A DNA stretch of 64,000 nt from assembly GCA_024509875.1 (NCBI GenBank), contig JAMPIV010014838.1:537001-601000 (forward strand), in the 5' to 3' direction. Made by a program: the position numbers and the translations under genes. Source of the DNA: Oreohelix idahoensis. Its lineage: Eukaryota; Mollusca; Gastropoda; Stylommatophora; Oreohelicidae. Under the pieces are notes generated by a model that was not told where the DNA came from, ran no database searches, and worked only from the letters and a program-made list of their open reading frames with translations. This document shows, piece after piece, positions 1-10,358 of the stretch. How positions within the stretch are numbered: position 1 is the first letter of the stretch; every line of letters begins with the position of its first letter.

Positions 1-380
1 AAAAATCAGAATCTTCAACTCAAATGTCAAGTCAGTCCTATTGTGAGGCATGGAGAACAGTTAAAATTAACCAGAAAGATACAGACTTTCATAAATCGGT
101 GCAGGATAAAATTGAAATAGTGTAATAAGCTCATTAATCTGGAGCTGATGGAAAGAATCAAATGGCATGTGAGGAGAAGAACTTGGCACATATTAAGAAA
201 ACTGTTCTGGAATTCCCAGGGAAAGGGAAATAGAGGGAGGAAAAAAAAACACGTGGAGAAAAGTACTGGAGACAGACATGAAAGAGATAAGAAGACAAGG
301 AAAACACTGAGCAAATGAAAAAGGACAGGCAGGTTTGGCATATTTTTGTTGAGGACCTATTCTGTGGGGAGTTGAAAGAT
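1..380 (+). pseudogene. RTE-A LINE, degenerate 3' fragment
   Basis: This stretch aligns by eye, with many substitutions and small indels, to the 3' end of the full-length RTE copy at 38030-41546 (about 41090-41530). Shared stretches include the start 'aatcttcaactcaaatgtca', 'cagactttcataaat' and 'gttctggaattcccaggg'. It corresponds to the region after the RT domain and the 3' UTR. Stops and frameshifts are frequent, so it is a dead fragment, and its 5' end lies off the window edge. Confidence 0.8.
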
Positions 381-589
381 ACTGTTTTATTGATTCATTG
401 AGAGGGACTACCATTACCATGACTACTATAAGCACATTAACTGACAGAGCCCTAGATATAAGAACAGATCAATATTTCCTCTATACTGACATCAAGGCAA
501 TTGACAAGGTCAAACAAGAAGAAATTACCAAAATGTTAACTGAAATATTGACATCAAAAGTCTAAGAATAATAAGGAACATGTATTGGC

Positions 590-800
590 AAAAAACTGAA
601 TTGATAAGAACTGGCAACCAAATAAGAAAATTTCAGTGCATGAAAAAAGATGTAAAGGGTGCGACCTCTCATCTAATTTGTTCACTCTTTACAGTGAATA
701 TATATTAAGATACATAATGGAAATGCCAGGAATGTCATTCAGTGGATATGATATAAACACTTTGTGAAATGCTGATGAAAATATTCTTACTGACAAGCAT
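590..800 (+). pseudogene. LINE-B reverse transcriptase relic (palm domain)
   Basis: The + strand read from about 650 gives a recognisable LINE RT palm: KGCDLSSNLFTLYSEYIL corresponds to the usual RQGC.LSP.LFNLY.EYI.R block. It is followed by GYDINTL-stop-NADEN, where LRYADDT is expected. The catalytic aspartate pair is therefore degraded (YADD to NADE) and a stop lies beside it. The 3' half of the same family recurs at 1840-2330, so both may be remnants of one insertion torn apart by later events. Confidence 0.6.
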
Positions 801-1840
801 ACATGCCACACCTCGGAGATGAAAAACCTGTACAAAAAATCCAAAACCCTGTACAAAGACCAGCAAAACCTGTACAAAGACTGAAAAAAACATATCAAAA
901 GAGTTAATTCATGTAAAAATATTTTCAATTACAGTGGGCTGCATTATAAATGAGGCACAGGGACTTTGCCTTTTAAAGCAGGTCTTCACTTATTAAAAAA
1001 CCCAAACAATAAATGTCTGAGTTTATTTTGCACTGTAAAAATAATGTGATGGTTTCATCATTTAGTCTATTTCTGTGCTTAATTATCACTAACAGACTGG
1101 GAAATCCTGTGTTCAATAGGACCTTATAAAAGAACTCTGAGACACAGTAATAAGGGGAATGGGTTAGAAAACCTGTACAGAAATTATATACAGGGTGTAC
1201 ACATCTGAAAACGCAAACACCTTGTACAGATTACGGGTAAACCATAGCATGTGGCATGTATGTGACAAGTGAAAAATGGCTGAAGGAGATGAATGATTTG
1301 ATAGTGACAGAAGATACAAAAATAAAGTCTTTAGCCTAAATAATAAGTAGGCAGGTGTCATGTACATATAAAAGTAATGGAGTTCTCCAGTTTTATCAGG
1401 AGCAAGTGGGAAGCAGTATCCAGGCTGCAAAAAAAAATGATGCATATTACCAGAAGTTAACAAATGATAATCTTCAGACTTTGCACAGGCCACAAAGAAT
1501 TGGTATACCATTTATTCAACAAGCTAAAGTTAGGAACTACTGACAAGTATAACTATGACACAGATAAGAGGACTGTTGAACATCTACTTCAAAGGTGCTC
1601 AACATATTAGGAACAGAGAAAGTGCATATGGCTATCACCAGTATCACTCCTCCATTCCTGGAAAAACTCTACACAGATACCGACAGCCTCAAGCTGACTA
1701 TTGCTTTCTTTGAACATATTCAAGTTGACGTCTGAAAGTGAATGAAGAAGAATTCTCCAGAATACAACATTGGAGCAAATCAAACATTTTTGAAACAAGA
1801 TAAATTTATCTACTAATGAACAATGTTAACATCACATGGA
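800..1840. other. Unassigned AT-rich stretch with short direct repeats
   Basis: No gene is supported here. At 825-885 three imperfect copies of 'aacctgtacaaagac' occur, with related copies near 1170. Short open frames exist but show no recognisable motif. It separates two LINE-B fragments and could be diverged LINE-B sequence or later insertions. Confidence 0.4.
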
Positions 1841-2330
1841 AGATGCACCCTCTCAGAAATAAAGAACAGACTAGCCCAGTAAAAAAAGTGCTTCTAAAAA
1901 TCAAAAGTATCCTGCACAACTAATCTTTGCCCATGGAAGTGATGATGGGAGTATTTCACTGTTACTGATAGTTGATCCTGTCATATGGAAGAAAATCATG
2001 GATAATCATTTAACATTCAAGATCACTAGTCAGTAGGGATGTGGTTTTACAGAAGAATGTTATGGACTTGTAATAAGATAATGGTGGTGAACTGAAAGAG
2101 GCCAGTTCACAATGAAAGCTTATTACACCCATCACAAAGAAGTAGTTCACTTATTGGGGACATATTATGAGAAGAGGCCAGTTGAAATAGATTGGGACAG
2201 TGAATGAAATTGATAGAAACAAATGTTAAGAAATTGGAAAGTTTTACAACATGGATTGTCAAAAGTCAATAACAGAATTGATAAACAGTATTAGGGACAT
2301 GAAGCTTGCCAACACTAGTTGATATGAAAC
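1840..2330 (+). pseudogene. LINE-B, 3' fragment
   Basis: In shifting + frames the translation resembles the clearer LINE-B copy at 48195-48855. Shared pieces are GR-T/H-LSEIKNRLAQ, then MWFYRRML (from 'tgtggttttacagaagaatg'), then the C-terminal W-H-G-x-S-x-x-N-R region. These belong to the thumb and C-terminal part of a LINE RT protein. Multiple frame changes show it is inactive. Confidence 0.6.
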
Positions 2331-2624
2331 TTGAAGAAGAACAAGACCTTAACATCAGAAAGGTTTATCAAGTGCTCAAGGTTCTAGATATAATTCTTTA
2401 CCTCAGTATCAAATGTAAATGTCTGTTTTAGTATAAAAAATAATTGAAGTTCTACTTTGTTGTCTTACAGTTGCACATGAAGTATTATATATCATAATTC
2501 CTACATACACAGCTTGAAATAAATTTGCCACTTACCAGATAATTATTTATACTCTAATACCAGCAAAGTTTATTGATATAATTTAGCAGCAGTTCTACAT
2601 TATTTTAATTTTCGTGTCTTATAA

Positions 2625-2815
2625 ATATAGTGTGCGTGGGGCTGACAACCTCATATTGTAAAACAAATTACCACAGAAACCATAGCTGCAAGATCATGTG
2701 ACTGCTTAGTGCGGGCTTCCTGAAAGGGGATCAGCTGCAGTGGTGGCTCTAAGTTCTGCTAAAAGCGCAACGGAAAATGATGATGATCATAATAATGATG
2801 ATGATGACGATGATA
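2625..2815 (+). repeat. RS repeat (SINE-like, (ATG)n tail), 5'-truncated copy
   Basis: This is a dispersed ~240-bp repeat with further copies at 7600-7836, 12597-12822, 54118-54370 and partly at 56145-56240 (minus). Conserved blocks are 'ggctg.caacctcat', 'taccacagaaacca', 'gcaagatcatgtgactgctt' and 'cagtggtggct'. It ends in a (gat/atg)n tract at 2777-2812. No ORF is conserved. The simple-repeat tail suggests mobilisation by an RTE-type LINE (inference). Confidence 0.7.
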
Positions 2816-2931
2816 CTTGTAGTGTATAGTAACTTTATCAGCCTCTTAGATTTGTTCTAACTTTCAGCTTTGTAGACTCATAATTTAAAAATGTATATTC
2901 ATTGTATCCATTTCCTCCTCCTCAACTGCAG

Positions 2932-3306
2932 CATTTGATTTTCACTTGACGGGTCATGGTAGTTCTCCCATACCCTGCAGGGAACCTGGCTTTGCAAATA
3001 ACACTAACACCCAACCCACATTTACTAAACCTTCCAGTGAGAAGGAAAAGAATGAAGATAACAAAACCAAAAAGCTGCTCAAAAAGCAGGATGAAAAGAA
3101 AGAAGCAGTGGGCATTGGAATGGGTAATGGAGGTGCAGTTACCATACTTCCAGTAGAACAGTCTTTGGTGAACCTCCCTGTTGGCTTTCAGGCACAAAAG
3201 CCATTGGAGGAAGGTGAAGGGAACAACAGCGCACATGAAAGCAATCCCTTCTTTGAGAAATATGAGACAAAGTCTGCACCTAGAACAGAGAATAAAACAG
3301 AGCTAG
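2932..3306 (+). CDS. Host gene exon: ARHGAP17/44-like protein, post-RhoGAP linker
   Basis: An open stretch of 375 bp follows a pyrimidine tract and acceptor (tttcctcctcctcaactgcag, AG at 2930-2931). It ends at a donor CTAG|GTAATC. The exon starts with two bases completing a codon, then reads FDFHLTGHGSSPIPCREPG and continues into a Lys/Glu-rich hydrophilic linker. The last base (G, 3306) joins AA of the exon at 12930 to give GAA, so phases agree. In ARHGAP17/44 a short E-F-N-V-S-like strand follows the RhoGAP domain, and the FDFHLTG start may correspond to it (from memory, not an alignment). The frame stays open to a stop at 3387-3389, so read-through without splicing would also give a short C-terminus. 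RhoGAP and BAR exons would lie upstream of the window. Confidence 0.6.
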
Positions 3307-3387
3307 GTAATCCTGAGAATAGTGATTGCCAGTTTTCGGCATGCTTACTGCTAGGTGGTAGATGCAGTGGTCAATATGTGGCATCTT

Positions 3388-3990
3388 AGTATTACTAACA
3401 CAGTTACTACAGCCATTGTATACTTGCTAATACCTCACACAGTTTTACTAACTCAGTGGTTATAAAACCATTGTATACTCACTAATATTTCATCCATTAT
3501 TACTAACATAGTTGGGAGCCGCGCTAGCGTAGTGGTTAGAACACCGCTCTGGCGACCGGGTGATACAGGATCAAACCCGGGCGACGGCATTTGAGGATTT
3601 TTCGTCGACCGGGATTTGGACTGGATTAACTCGAGACCTGGCGAGAACATTTGAAGGAGTGTCGTCGACCAGGGACTGGCGGCTCCTGAGCCGACCCAGC
3701 TGCAATGGGTACCTCCGAAATCGGCGAGTATTTGCCTGAATGGCGAGGGACACCTGTCTCTGTACAAGAAATAAAGGGATACTCACGTAAAATCAATGTC
3801 AGGTTAGACAAAAATAATAACCTGAGATTTCGCCTCGAGTATTAGCGGGCGAACGCAAAAAAAAAAAAAAAAAAAAAAAAACTAACATAGTGATTAAAAC
3901 CATTGTTTTAACATCAACTAATACCTCATCCAGTTTTTAGTAACTCATTTATTAAAACCATTGTCTACTCACCAATACCCCAGAGCATCA
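3388..3990. repeat. Minisatellite, ~55-bp unit, split by a SINE
   Basis: Imperfect units built on 'aaaaccattgtatactcac', 'taatacctcatccagt' and 'ttactaactcagtg' recur about five times on both sides of the SINE at 3513-3880. The array begins about 80 bp after the exon donor. The SINE landed inside one unit and duplicated 'actaacatagt'. Confidence 0.75.
3513..3880 (+). mobile_element. SINE-1, tRNA-headed, poly(A)-tailed
   Basis: A tRNA-like head (gggagccgcgctagcgtagt) contains an A-box-like 'tagcgtagtggttag' and a B-box-like 'ggatcaaaccc'. A GC-rich body with repeated 'cgtcgaccgggattt/cgtcgaccagggact' motifs follows. The element ends in a 24-A tract (3857-3880). A perfect 11-bp TSD 'actaacatagt' flanks it at 3502-3512 and 3881-3891. 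Its head matches the related SINE at 41902-42169 but the tail differs, so the two may use different LINE partners. Confidence 0.9.
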
Positions 3991-4099
3991 CTTACCAAAA
4001 TGGTACCTTAAGCATAGCTAGCACTTTACAAATTGCAGATAGAAGAGAAAGTGATGAAATGTGTTAATGTAATGGAAAGTTGATACTTGCCCTTAATCT

Positions 4100-4178
4100 T
4101 ATATCTCATGTTAGAGGTAAATTACCCTCACTCGCCTTTTACTACATAAATATCACAGTCTTGATGTACACTCCCCTT
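4100..4178. repeat. 49-bp minisatellite, outlying unit left of the RTE copy
   Basis: One to one and a half units of the array described at 6830-7075 ('ggtaaa.t.ccct', 'cctttactacataaatatcac') lie here. Comparable units resume at 6032. The RTE copy at 4179-6031 therefore inserted into this array. Confidence 0.65.
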
Positions 4179-6031
4179 CATTCATTCATAACCCTCCACT
4201 CCCAAAGGAGCAAAGGCCTTCAACAAACACATGCCAAGTCCTCCTGTCACGTGCCATCATCTCAAATTCCTTCCATGTTCTCCCTATCATTTTCATCTCT
4301 GTTTCCAGCTCTCATCTCCATGTGCTTCTTGGTCTACCTCTGCCTCTCTTGCCCTGGGGGTTCCAGAACAAGGACTGCCTTGTAATGCTATCAACAGGTT
4401 TCCTCAGTGTGTGTCCTATCCATCGCCATCGTCTTCTTCTCATCTCTTGTTCCACTGGCACTTGTCTAGTTCTTGTCCTCAGTTCCACGTTGGTAACCTT
4501 GTCATACCATTTTAATCCCTCTATTCTACGCAAGCACCCATTTATAAAAGTCTGTAGCTTTTTGGTTGTTGTCTTTGTTGTTCTCCATGTCTCAGAGCCA
4601 TACAATAGGACTGACTTCACATTTGAGTTGAAGATTCTTATTTTCGTGTTGGATCCGATTTCTCTTGATCTCCATATATTCCCCAATGCAATGAAAGCTC
4701 CTCTTGCTTTTTGTATTCTTATTTTGATATCACTGTCTGTCCCTCCGACTTTGTCTATATTGATGCCAAGATATGTGTACGATTCTACATCTTGTATTGG
4801 TGCTTCTTCAAGTTCAACCCTGTTTTCATTACCTGCATTTATTCTCATTATCTTTGTCTTTTCCCTGTGTATTTTCAGACCCAATTGCTGTGACCTCTCA
4901 TCAAGTGTTTTCAATTTGTCCTGCATCTGATTACGGTTATGGGACAGATGAGCCAAGTCATCAGCAAAATCCAGATCATCCAACTGCTTAGTCAAAGTCC
5001 ACTGGATTCCATTTCTGTTGTGTGTTGTCGATGTTCTCATACCCCAGTCTATTGCTAGTAAGAAAAGAAATGGAGACAAGAGGCATCCCTGTCGCACTCC
5101 TGTTCTTATCCCAAATGGTTCTGTAAGTTGTCCTTCATGAAGAACTCTGCATGTCATGTCTTCATATGTTTTCTTTATTAAATTAATGATCTTCAGGGGA
5201 ACCCCATAATGCTTCATCAATTTCCAAAGTGATTCTCTGTCTACACTGTCAAATGCCTTTTTGTTTTGCTTGTATTTCCCTGTCAGCTTCTTTGTGCTTT
5301 TATACAGTTCTCTCATATTTCCTTTGGCTGCAGCATCTTCTGCCTCTCTTGCCAACTCCTCAATATATTTCCTCTTGTCTCTTTTGATACTTCTTTTTAC
5401 TTCTTTGTTTGCTTCTGTGTACACTTCTTGAGCCTTGGCTTTGGAACTTCTGGTTTTGCTTGTGTTTAAATCTGCTTTCTTGTTTTTTCTGTCTTTTATC
5501 TTATTGATGGTTTCTGTTGTTATCCATGCTTTTTGTTGTCGTTCCCTTTTCCCCAGTATTTCTTCACAAGTACCGTTTTGATTTGCTGCCAATAGTCTTC
5601 TGTATTCTCAACATCTTCCAGCTGTTGGAGCACTTGGAATTTGTTGGATATTGTGACCGCAAATTTGTCTCTTGTTTCTTGATTTCTTAGATGTCCTACA
5701 TTAAATTGTTGTCTATAATTTTGCATTTTTGCATATCTCGAGTTTCATTTTTACTTTGGCTATCAGAAGGAGGTGATCTGATGCCACATCTGCTCCTCTA
5801 TATACCTTTACATCCTGCAATGATGATCTAAACTTCTTGTTTATGCATATATGATCAATCTGATTTTCTGTTCTATGGTCTGGTGATATCCATGTTGCCT
5901 TGTGTATTCTCTTATGTGGAAACATGCTTCCTCCTATAGCCAGTTGATTTGAAGCACAGAAGTTTGAGAATAGTTCCCCATTTTCATTCATTATTCCTAG
6001 CCCATGTTTTCCCATGAAGAGACATCATCAA
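4179..6031 (-). pseudogene. RTE-A LINE, 5'-truncated and internally deleted copy
   Basis: Minus-strand translation gives the end of the endonuclease (about 5713-6015), a linker (5520-5726) and a 426-codon open frame (4312-5592) with RT motifs [20 protein letters not shown] and FADD. In that frame the linker KKLTGKYKQ jumps directly to [12 protein letters not shown]. The copies at 38030-41546 and 46355-48185 carry about 190 residues at this point, so an in-frame deletion has removed the fingers and early palm. The 3' tail is (tcat)n on + (ATGA on -). A 9-bp repeat 'actcccctt' at 4170-4178 and 6032-6040 is the likely TSD. Non-functional. Confidence 0.85.
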
Positions 6032-6112
6032 ACTCCCCTTGCTCATCCTTTACTTCATAAATATCGCTCTATCGAGGTAAATTTCCTTTGCTCATTCTTT
6101 ACTAGATACATA

Positions 6113-6829
6113 CAGGTCCATTACATGTATCTGAAATGCTTCGGGACGAGTATGTTTCAGAAACTGGGAATTTTGAAATAGCCCATCTCTCGATCCATAA
6201 CATTTGCTGCTGCTGTTGTTGTTTTTCGTTTAATGTACAGCATCAGTGTCTGTCACATGTTATTATATTTTTTGTTAACGTGCAAAATAGAATTCTGTAT
6301 TATTTTTCAGTCTCCATGTCCTGTCTAGGCAAAAATGCTAGCGCTAAACAGCTAACCATAACCCTGTTTCTAGTGTTTAGTTTTCTTGTAAATAATAAGC
6401 GGATACACATCTCAGAACAATGACCGCTAACACTATTATTAACGGTAACTATTACCCTGTTTTTAACATTTTCAAAAATAATTATTGATACACTTCAGCA
6501 GGCTGGGGATTTTTTTAAATTTCAGATGTCCAACTCACTATCAAGAAGTAGCCCAGCTCTCTCGATCCATAGCTTTTGCTGTTGTTGTTAGTTCAGGTGT
6601 CTACATCAATTTGTTTAATGTATTGTGCATGCACCAGCTTAGTGGTATAAAGCACACAGACCGCAAACATGATGAAACTGACCATCATTGGGTCCTTTTT
6701 GCACATGAGTGATGTGCCACGAAAAAACATATTTATTATAATATTTTTTTTAAACGAAAAAACTTCAAATTCTCAGAGTTTTTCTAATAGTGAAATTTTG
6801 GATAAACGGTTACGGGTGTGTATCACAAT
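6113..6829. other. Unassigned stretch with a partial internal duplication
   Basis: No gene is supported. Two segments share 'tagccca..tctctcgatccata', then 'tttgctg.tgttgtt' (about 6180-6225 and 6550-6595), followed by a similar 'gtttaatgta' block. This suggests an old ~370-bp duplication or two copies of an unnamed repeat. Confidence 0.35.
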
Positions 6830-7075
6830 CTCAAGGTAAATTCCCCTTTGTCATCCTTTACTACATAAGTATCACAATCTCTGGGTAAGCTCTCCTTGCT
6901 CATAATATCACAGTCTCATGGTAAATTTCCCATTCTTATCCTTTACTACATAAATATCACACTCTCAAAGTAAACTTCCCTTCCTTATTCTTTACTACAT
7001 AAAAATCACACTCTCTAGGTAAACTTCCCTTGCTTATCCTTTACTACATAAATATCACAATCTCCACACTTCAGT
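6830..7075. repeat. Minisatellite, 49-bp unit, ~5 copies
   Basis: The unit is built on 'tctctaggtaaacttccctt', 'gcttatcctttactacataa' and 'atatcac'. It repeats five times here with a few per cent divergence and one short unit. Outlying units lie at 6032-6110 and 4100-4178 on the other side of the inserted RTE copy. Confidence 0.8.
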
Positions 7076-7599
7076 TCTGATCAATCTGTAGAAATCATGC
7101 CACATAAGCTTCGGGTGTCTGAAAAGTAAGGTCCTAGGTAACTTTTTAAAATCTGTTAGGTAATGTAGCTGACTCTTATTTAACATCAGCTCTCCAACAT
7201 GTAACAGGATAAAAAATAATGTATACATAGAATCTGAACATCTTTATTTAGAACAGGTACAGTTTAAAAAAAAAAACTTGTATCCCTATTTATGTAAACA
7301 AGATTATAGCCCTTGCATCAAACTACATGTACCTTTAGCATTTCCAGCAATTAGAAATCTGTGAAATTCTCAAGATCACATTTCATTTCTCACACTAAAC
7401 CTATGAAGATGTAAAGGTCTCCCACTCCCCCATGGAAAGAAAAAAGCTGAAGATCCCACATTCATTAAAATATTATTCTGCGCTGTTAATGTCAAGTCAG
7501 CTGTTAAAAAAAAGATTACAAGTAGTAGTTATACTCTCATAAGTATTTAATTAAATAAATCTTGTATTTTTCTTGTACACATTTGTCAAGATTTAGTCT
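7076..7599. other. Intronic sequence, nothing recognised
   Basis: AT-rich intron. The string 'ggtgtctgaaaagtaaggtc' near 7112 resembles one end of a mariner-type terminus, but no matching inverted end was found nearby. Confidence 0.3.
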
Positions 7600-7836
7600 T
7601 AAGTTCACCCTCGGGGTCTCTGAGGAGACAAAAAAGAACATGGCTGCTGCTCCACCAAGCGTGGAATAAGAGGTGACAAATATGATGTTGTGCATGGGAC
7701 TGGCATTTCCATCAAGTAAAACAAATTACTGCAGACACTGCAAGAGCATATCCTTTGATGTGGACTTCCTGCAAGGGGGGCCATCTGCAGTGGAAGATCG
7801 CTTCATAAGAAGCAAAAAAGGAGATGATGATGATTA
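7600..7836 (+). repeat. RS repeat, near-full-length copy
   Basis: It starts with 'cggggtctctgaggagacaa', passes through 'gg..tggcatttccat', 'taaaacaaattactgcagac' and 'gcagtgg', and ends in 'gatgatgatgatt'. Its block order matches the copy at 12597-12822. There is no conserved ORF. Confidence 0.7.
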
Positions 7837-7997
7837 GTCTTAAACTCTAGCTATGCTTATATTTGCTGCTTGGCTTTATTTTTGGAATACCGCATTCCCT
7901 TTGAGTAGCATTTTTTTTCTGGACATTATATTAGCATACTTATGCTTGAAATATGGCCATCATTGTGAAGTATCACTGTCTTTTTTAAATATGCTGT

Positions 7998-8668
7998 TTA
8001 CTTTCAATTGTTTAATATTTTTTCTTTAATATTTATTATTCTTTCGAAGTATGGTTAAGATGTGATCTTACTTACTTTCAATTGTTTAATATTTTTTCTT
8101 TAATATTTATTATTCTTTCAAAGTATGGTTAGGATGTGATCTTACTTACTTTCAATCCTATATATAAAATCCCAACCTTTTTCTGTCAGTGCGTAATGCT
8201 AAGGGATGCAACTTTGGTTGAAAGTTAGACATTAATTGTATTGTTTCCCTTATATGTACTCTCCCGAAAATAGTAACACTTACCAAAGAAGAATGCGCAA
8301 ATGACAGTGTGCACAAAAATATTTATAGAATGTGTGATCCCGTATACACACATTGGGATCCTCGCTGCTGCTACGTAGTTCGTGTACTGTGGTGGTGCAC
8401 AGTGGTTTTTTTTCTCAATAATTTTGAATAAGTAAAATTGCTGTTAGGTATTGGTGCTTTTGAATTTAATTCCCGTCTAATGACGGGCTTTTACACTAGT
8501 TGTTTAATATTTTTTGTTTGATATTCATAAGACTTTCAAAGTATGGTTAGGATGTGATCGTACTTACTTTCAGCTTTTTTAACATTTTTTCTTTGATATT
8601 CATTATACTTTCAAAGTATGGTTAGGATGTGATCATACTTACTTTCAATTGTTTAATATTTTCTTTTA
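7998..8668. repeat. Minisatellite, ~74-bp unit, split by a Helitron
   Basis: The unit contains 'tttcaattgtttaatatttt', 'ttctttaatatttattattc', 'tttcaaagtatggttaggat' and 'gtgatcttacttac'. About 4.4 copies remain once the 344-bp insertion at 8156-8499 is removed. Units before and after the insertion differ slightly (ttattatt versus ttcattata). Confidence 0.85.
8156..8499 (+). mobile_element. Non-autonomous Helitron (344 bp)
   Basis: The element begins TCCTATATATAAAAT and ends CTAG. A short hairpin lies 12 bp before the end: CCCGTC (8472-8477), loop TAAT, GACGGG (8482-8487). The flanks are A on the left and T on the right. The neighbouring minisatellite unit shows the uninterrupted target 'actttcaAttgtttaat' with A and T adjacent. 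A TC start, a CTRR end with subterminal hairpin, insertion between A and T and no TSD are the defining Helitron features. No ORF is present, so it depends on a RepHel protein in trans. An eroded coding Helitron lies at 53240-55010, but a relationship between the two is not shown. Confidence 0.88.
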
Positions 8669-9182
8669 TAATAAAGTAAATATTCTGGGATTGCAAATGA
8701 TTAATTTTTATTGGTTTTTGGAGGAAATACTAATCATAAAAATAACTAAAGAAACTTTCACGAGTTGTGCACGTCTCAGGCATCTCAGTTTATTTATAAA
8801 GTATAGAATATCAGCATGGAAATATGTACTAGGCTGATATTTGCATAATGTGCTCATAAAAATTATAACAGTGTTTTAGTTATACAAGTATTGTATATAC
8901 ATAAAGATTCTTGGTAGTTTTAAACCCTCTTGAAGATTCTTGGTTCCTTGTAACCCTTTTCCTGGTATATAACGAATGCAGACCTTTATTTTCTTGCAAA
9001 TTATTTTTTTTTCATTTAGCAACTTTTGCTTTTTGTCTTGGTATTGGTCTTTGTGGATTACATACAGCATGTTTGGGAAAAAACAAATTCTTTCTTTTCA
9101 GATTTAGTTCTGACTTTTCATTGTAAAGCATGCACGTACATGTGTGAGCATGTGCGTTTGTGTGTGTGCATGCATATGACAC

Positions 9183-9258
<76 letters not shown>

Positions 9259-9379
9259 CTCGAGTACTGTTTATTGTTATTATTTACATCTGCTACTGTA
9301 TAAAAATATTTATATGTGCTACTGATTTATCTTATATGGCACGATGAACCATATTGTTTCATAGCTGCCTATAAAGCAA
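8669..9379. other. Intronic sequence with a (TG)n(TA)n microsatellite
   Basis: AT-rich, with no gene supported. A (TG)n run leads into about 29 TA repeats at 9197-9255. Short open frames across the microsatellite are artefacts of the repeat. Confidence 0.6.
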
Positions 9380-10325
9380 ACAGAAACATTGTTACAACAA
9401 CAGAAATATGGCTCCTAATACCATGGACAGCAAAGATATCAAGTGAGGAAAAAATAGAGAAGAACAAGATTAATACATCACTTCTGACCAAAAGTTGAAA
9501 TACCTAGGAAGTATTTTCACAGAAAATGGAAGACTACGGAAAAATGGAAACAAGATGTCAAAATGCCAGTGCAGTAACGTACCAACTGTCATCCCTACTC
9601 AAACATCAGAATATCAGTAAAAGGTAAAGGTAGTCCCATAGCAGATACTGCCGTAGGGGAGTGAAGTGTTAGAGACTTCACCATACTAGGTCCAGCATCG
9701 AGAGGTGGGATGACCAGTTCCCTTCCTCGCTGCCTTTTCCTTCCCTAACAAAGTCAGGTACCCATTTACAGCTGGGTAGAATGGAGCATGCCATGAGAGA
9801 CCAGAGCTCTAATCACTCTGTCAATCAGGCGCTCAGAATTTCAGTATGGAAACCTAACGACAGCTGATAACTAGTATATTCTCACAAACTCTTTGCTGCC
9901 AGAGTTAAACTTGGTCCCTAATCAGAGCAGAGGGGAGGAAAAACAATCACATACTGTGAGATAAGATGCTTAAGAAAAGCCATTAATGTTACCCGGGGAG
10001 ATGGAATGAGAAATAATGCCATTAGAAAATTTGTAAGAACAACATCCTGCATCAGAAATACAAAGACAGAAAATTAAGTGGTTTGACCATCTCGTGAGAA
10101 ATAGCTAGATCAGTTACCATTACGTGACCTCAACAGTAGATGTCCTGGTTTTAGGGCATGGAATAGACCAAGAGACAGATGGATAGATAATATTACAGAA
10201 ATCTTACAACAGCACGGCCTTGCAGCAGCCAATGCTACACACTTGGCTCAAGAACAAAAACTTAATTTCCCCACAATGCATCACGGCAAGAGTGGACCAC
10301 AAATAGGAGAGTAGATTAATACTTC
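9380..10325 (+). pseudogene. LINE-C, 3' fragment split by SINE-2
   Basis: Before the SINE the + strand reads KLKYLGSIFTENGRLRKNGN, matching the LINE thumb motif YLGSIFT-NGR. After it, at 9847-10320, come CLRKAINVTRGD, then PRDRWIDNI, then LAQEQKLNFPTMHHGKSG. These are C-terminal motifs of RTE-type RT proteins. Stops and frameshifts interrupt it. Removing 9620-9832 plus one TSD copy restores collinearity. Confidence 0.7.
9620..9832 (-). mobile_element. SINE-2 copy, minus orientation
   Basis: The minus strand has the same body as the copy at 62790-63005: 'ctgtaaatgggtacctgact', 'agggaaggaaaaggcagcga', 'cctctcgatgctggacctag', 'gaagtctctaacacttcact' and 'gtatctgctatg'. A degraded tRNA-like head lies at the right end. 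A 14-bp TSD with one mismatch flanks it: 'tcagaatatcagta' (9606-9619) and 'tcagaatttcagta' (9833-9846). Confidence 0.85.
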
Positions 10326-10358
10326 TGACAAAAGTTTGAAAAAAAGAAAGGCATTGGC

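Noticed and set aside
3513..3600. Functional tRNA gene
   Set aside because: The head has box A/B-like sequence only and does not fold into an acceptor-paired cloverleaf by eye. The poly(A) tail and TSD show a SINE.
7110..7135. Mariner-like terminus 'ggtgtctgaaaagtaaggtc'
   Set aside because: No inverted partner, TA pair or transposase relic was found nearby.
9026..9256. Open frame ending in a long Ile-Tyr repeat
   Set aside because: It is translation of the (TG)n(TA)n microsatellite and carries no conserved motif.
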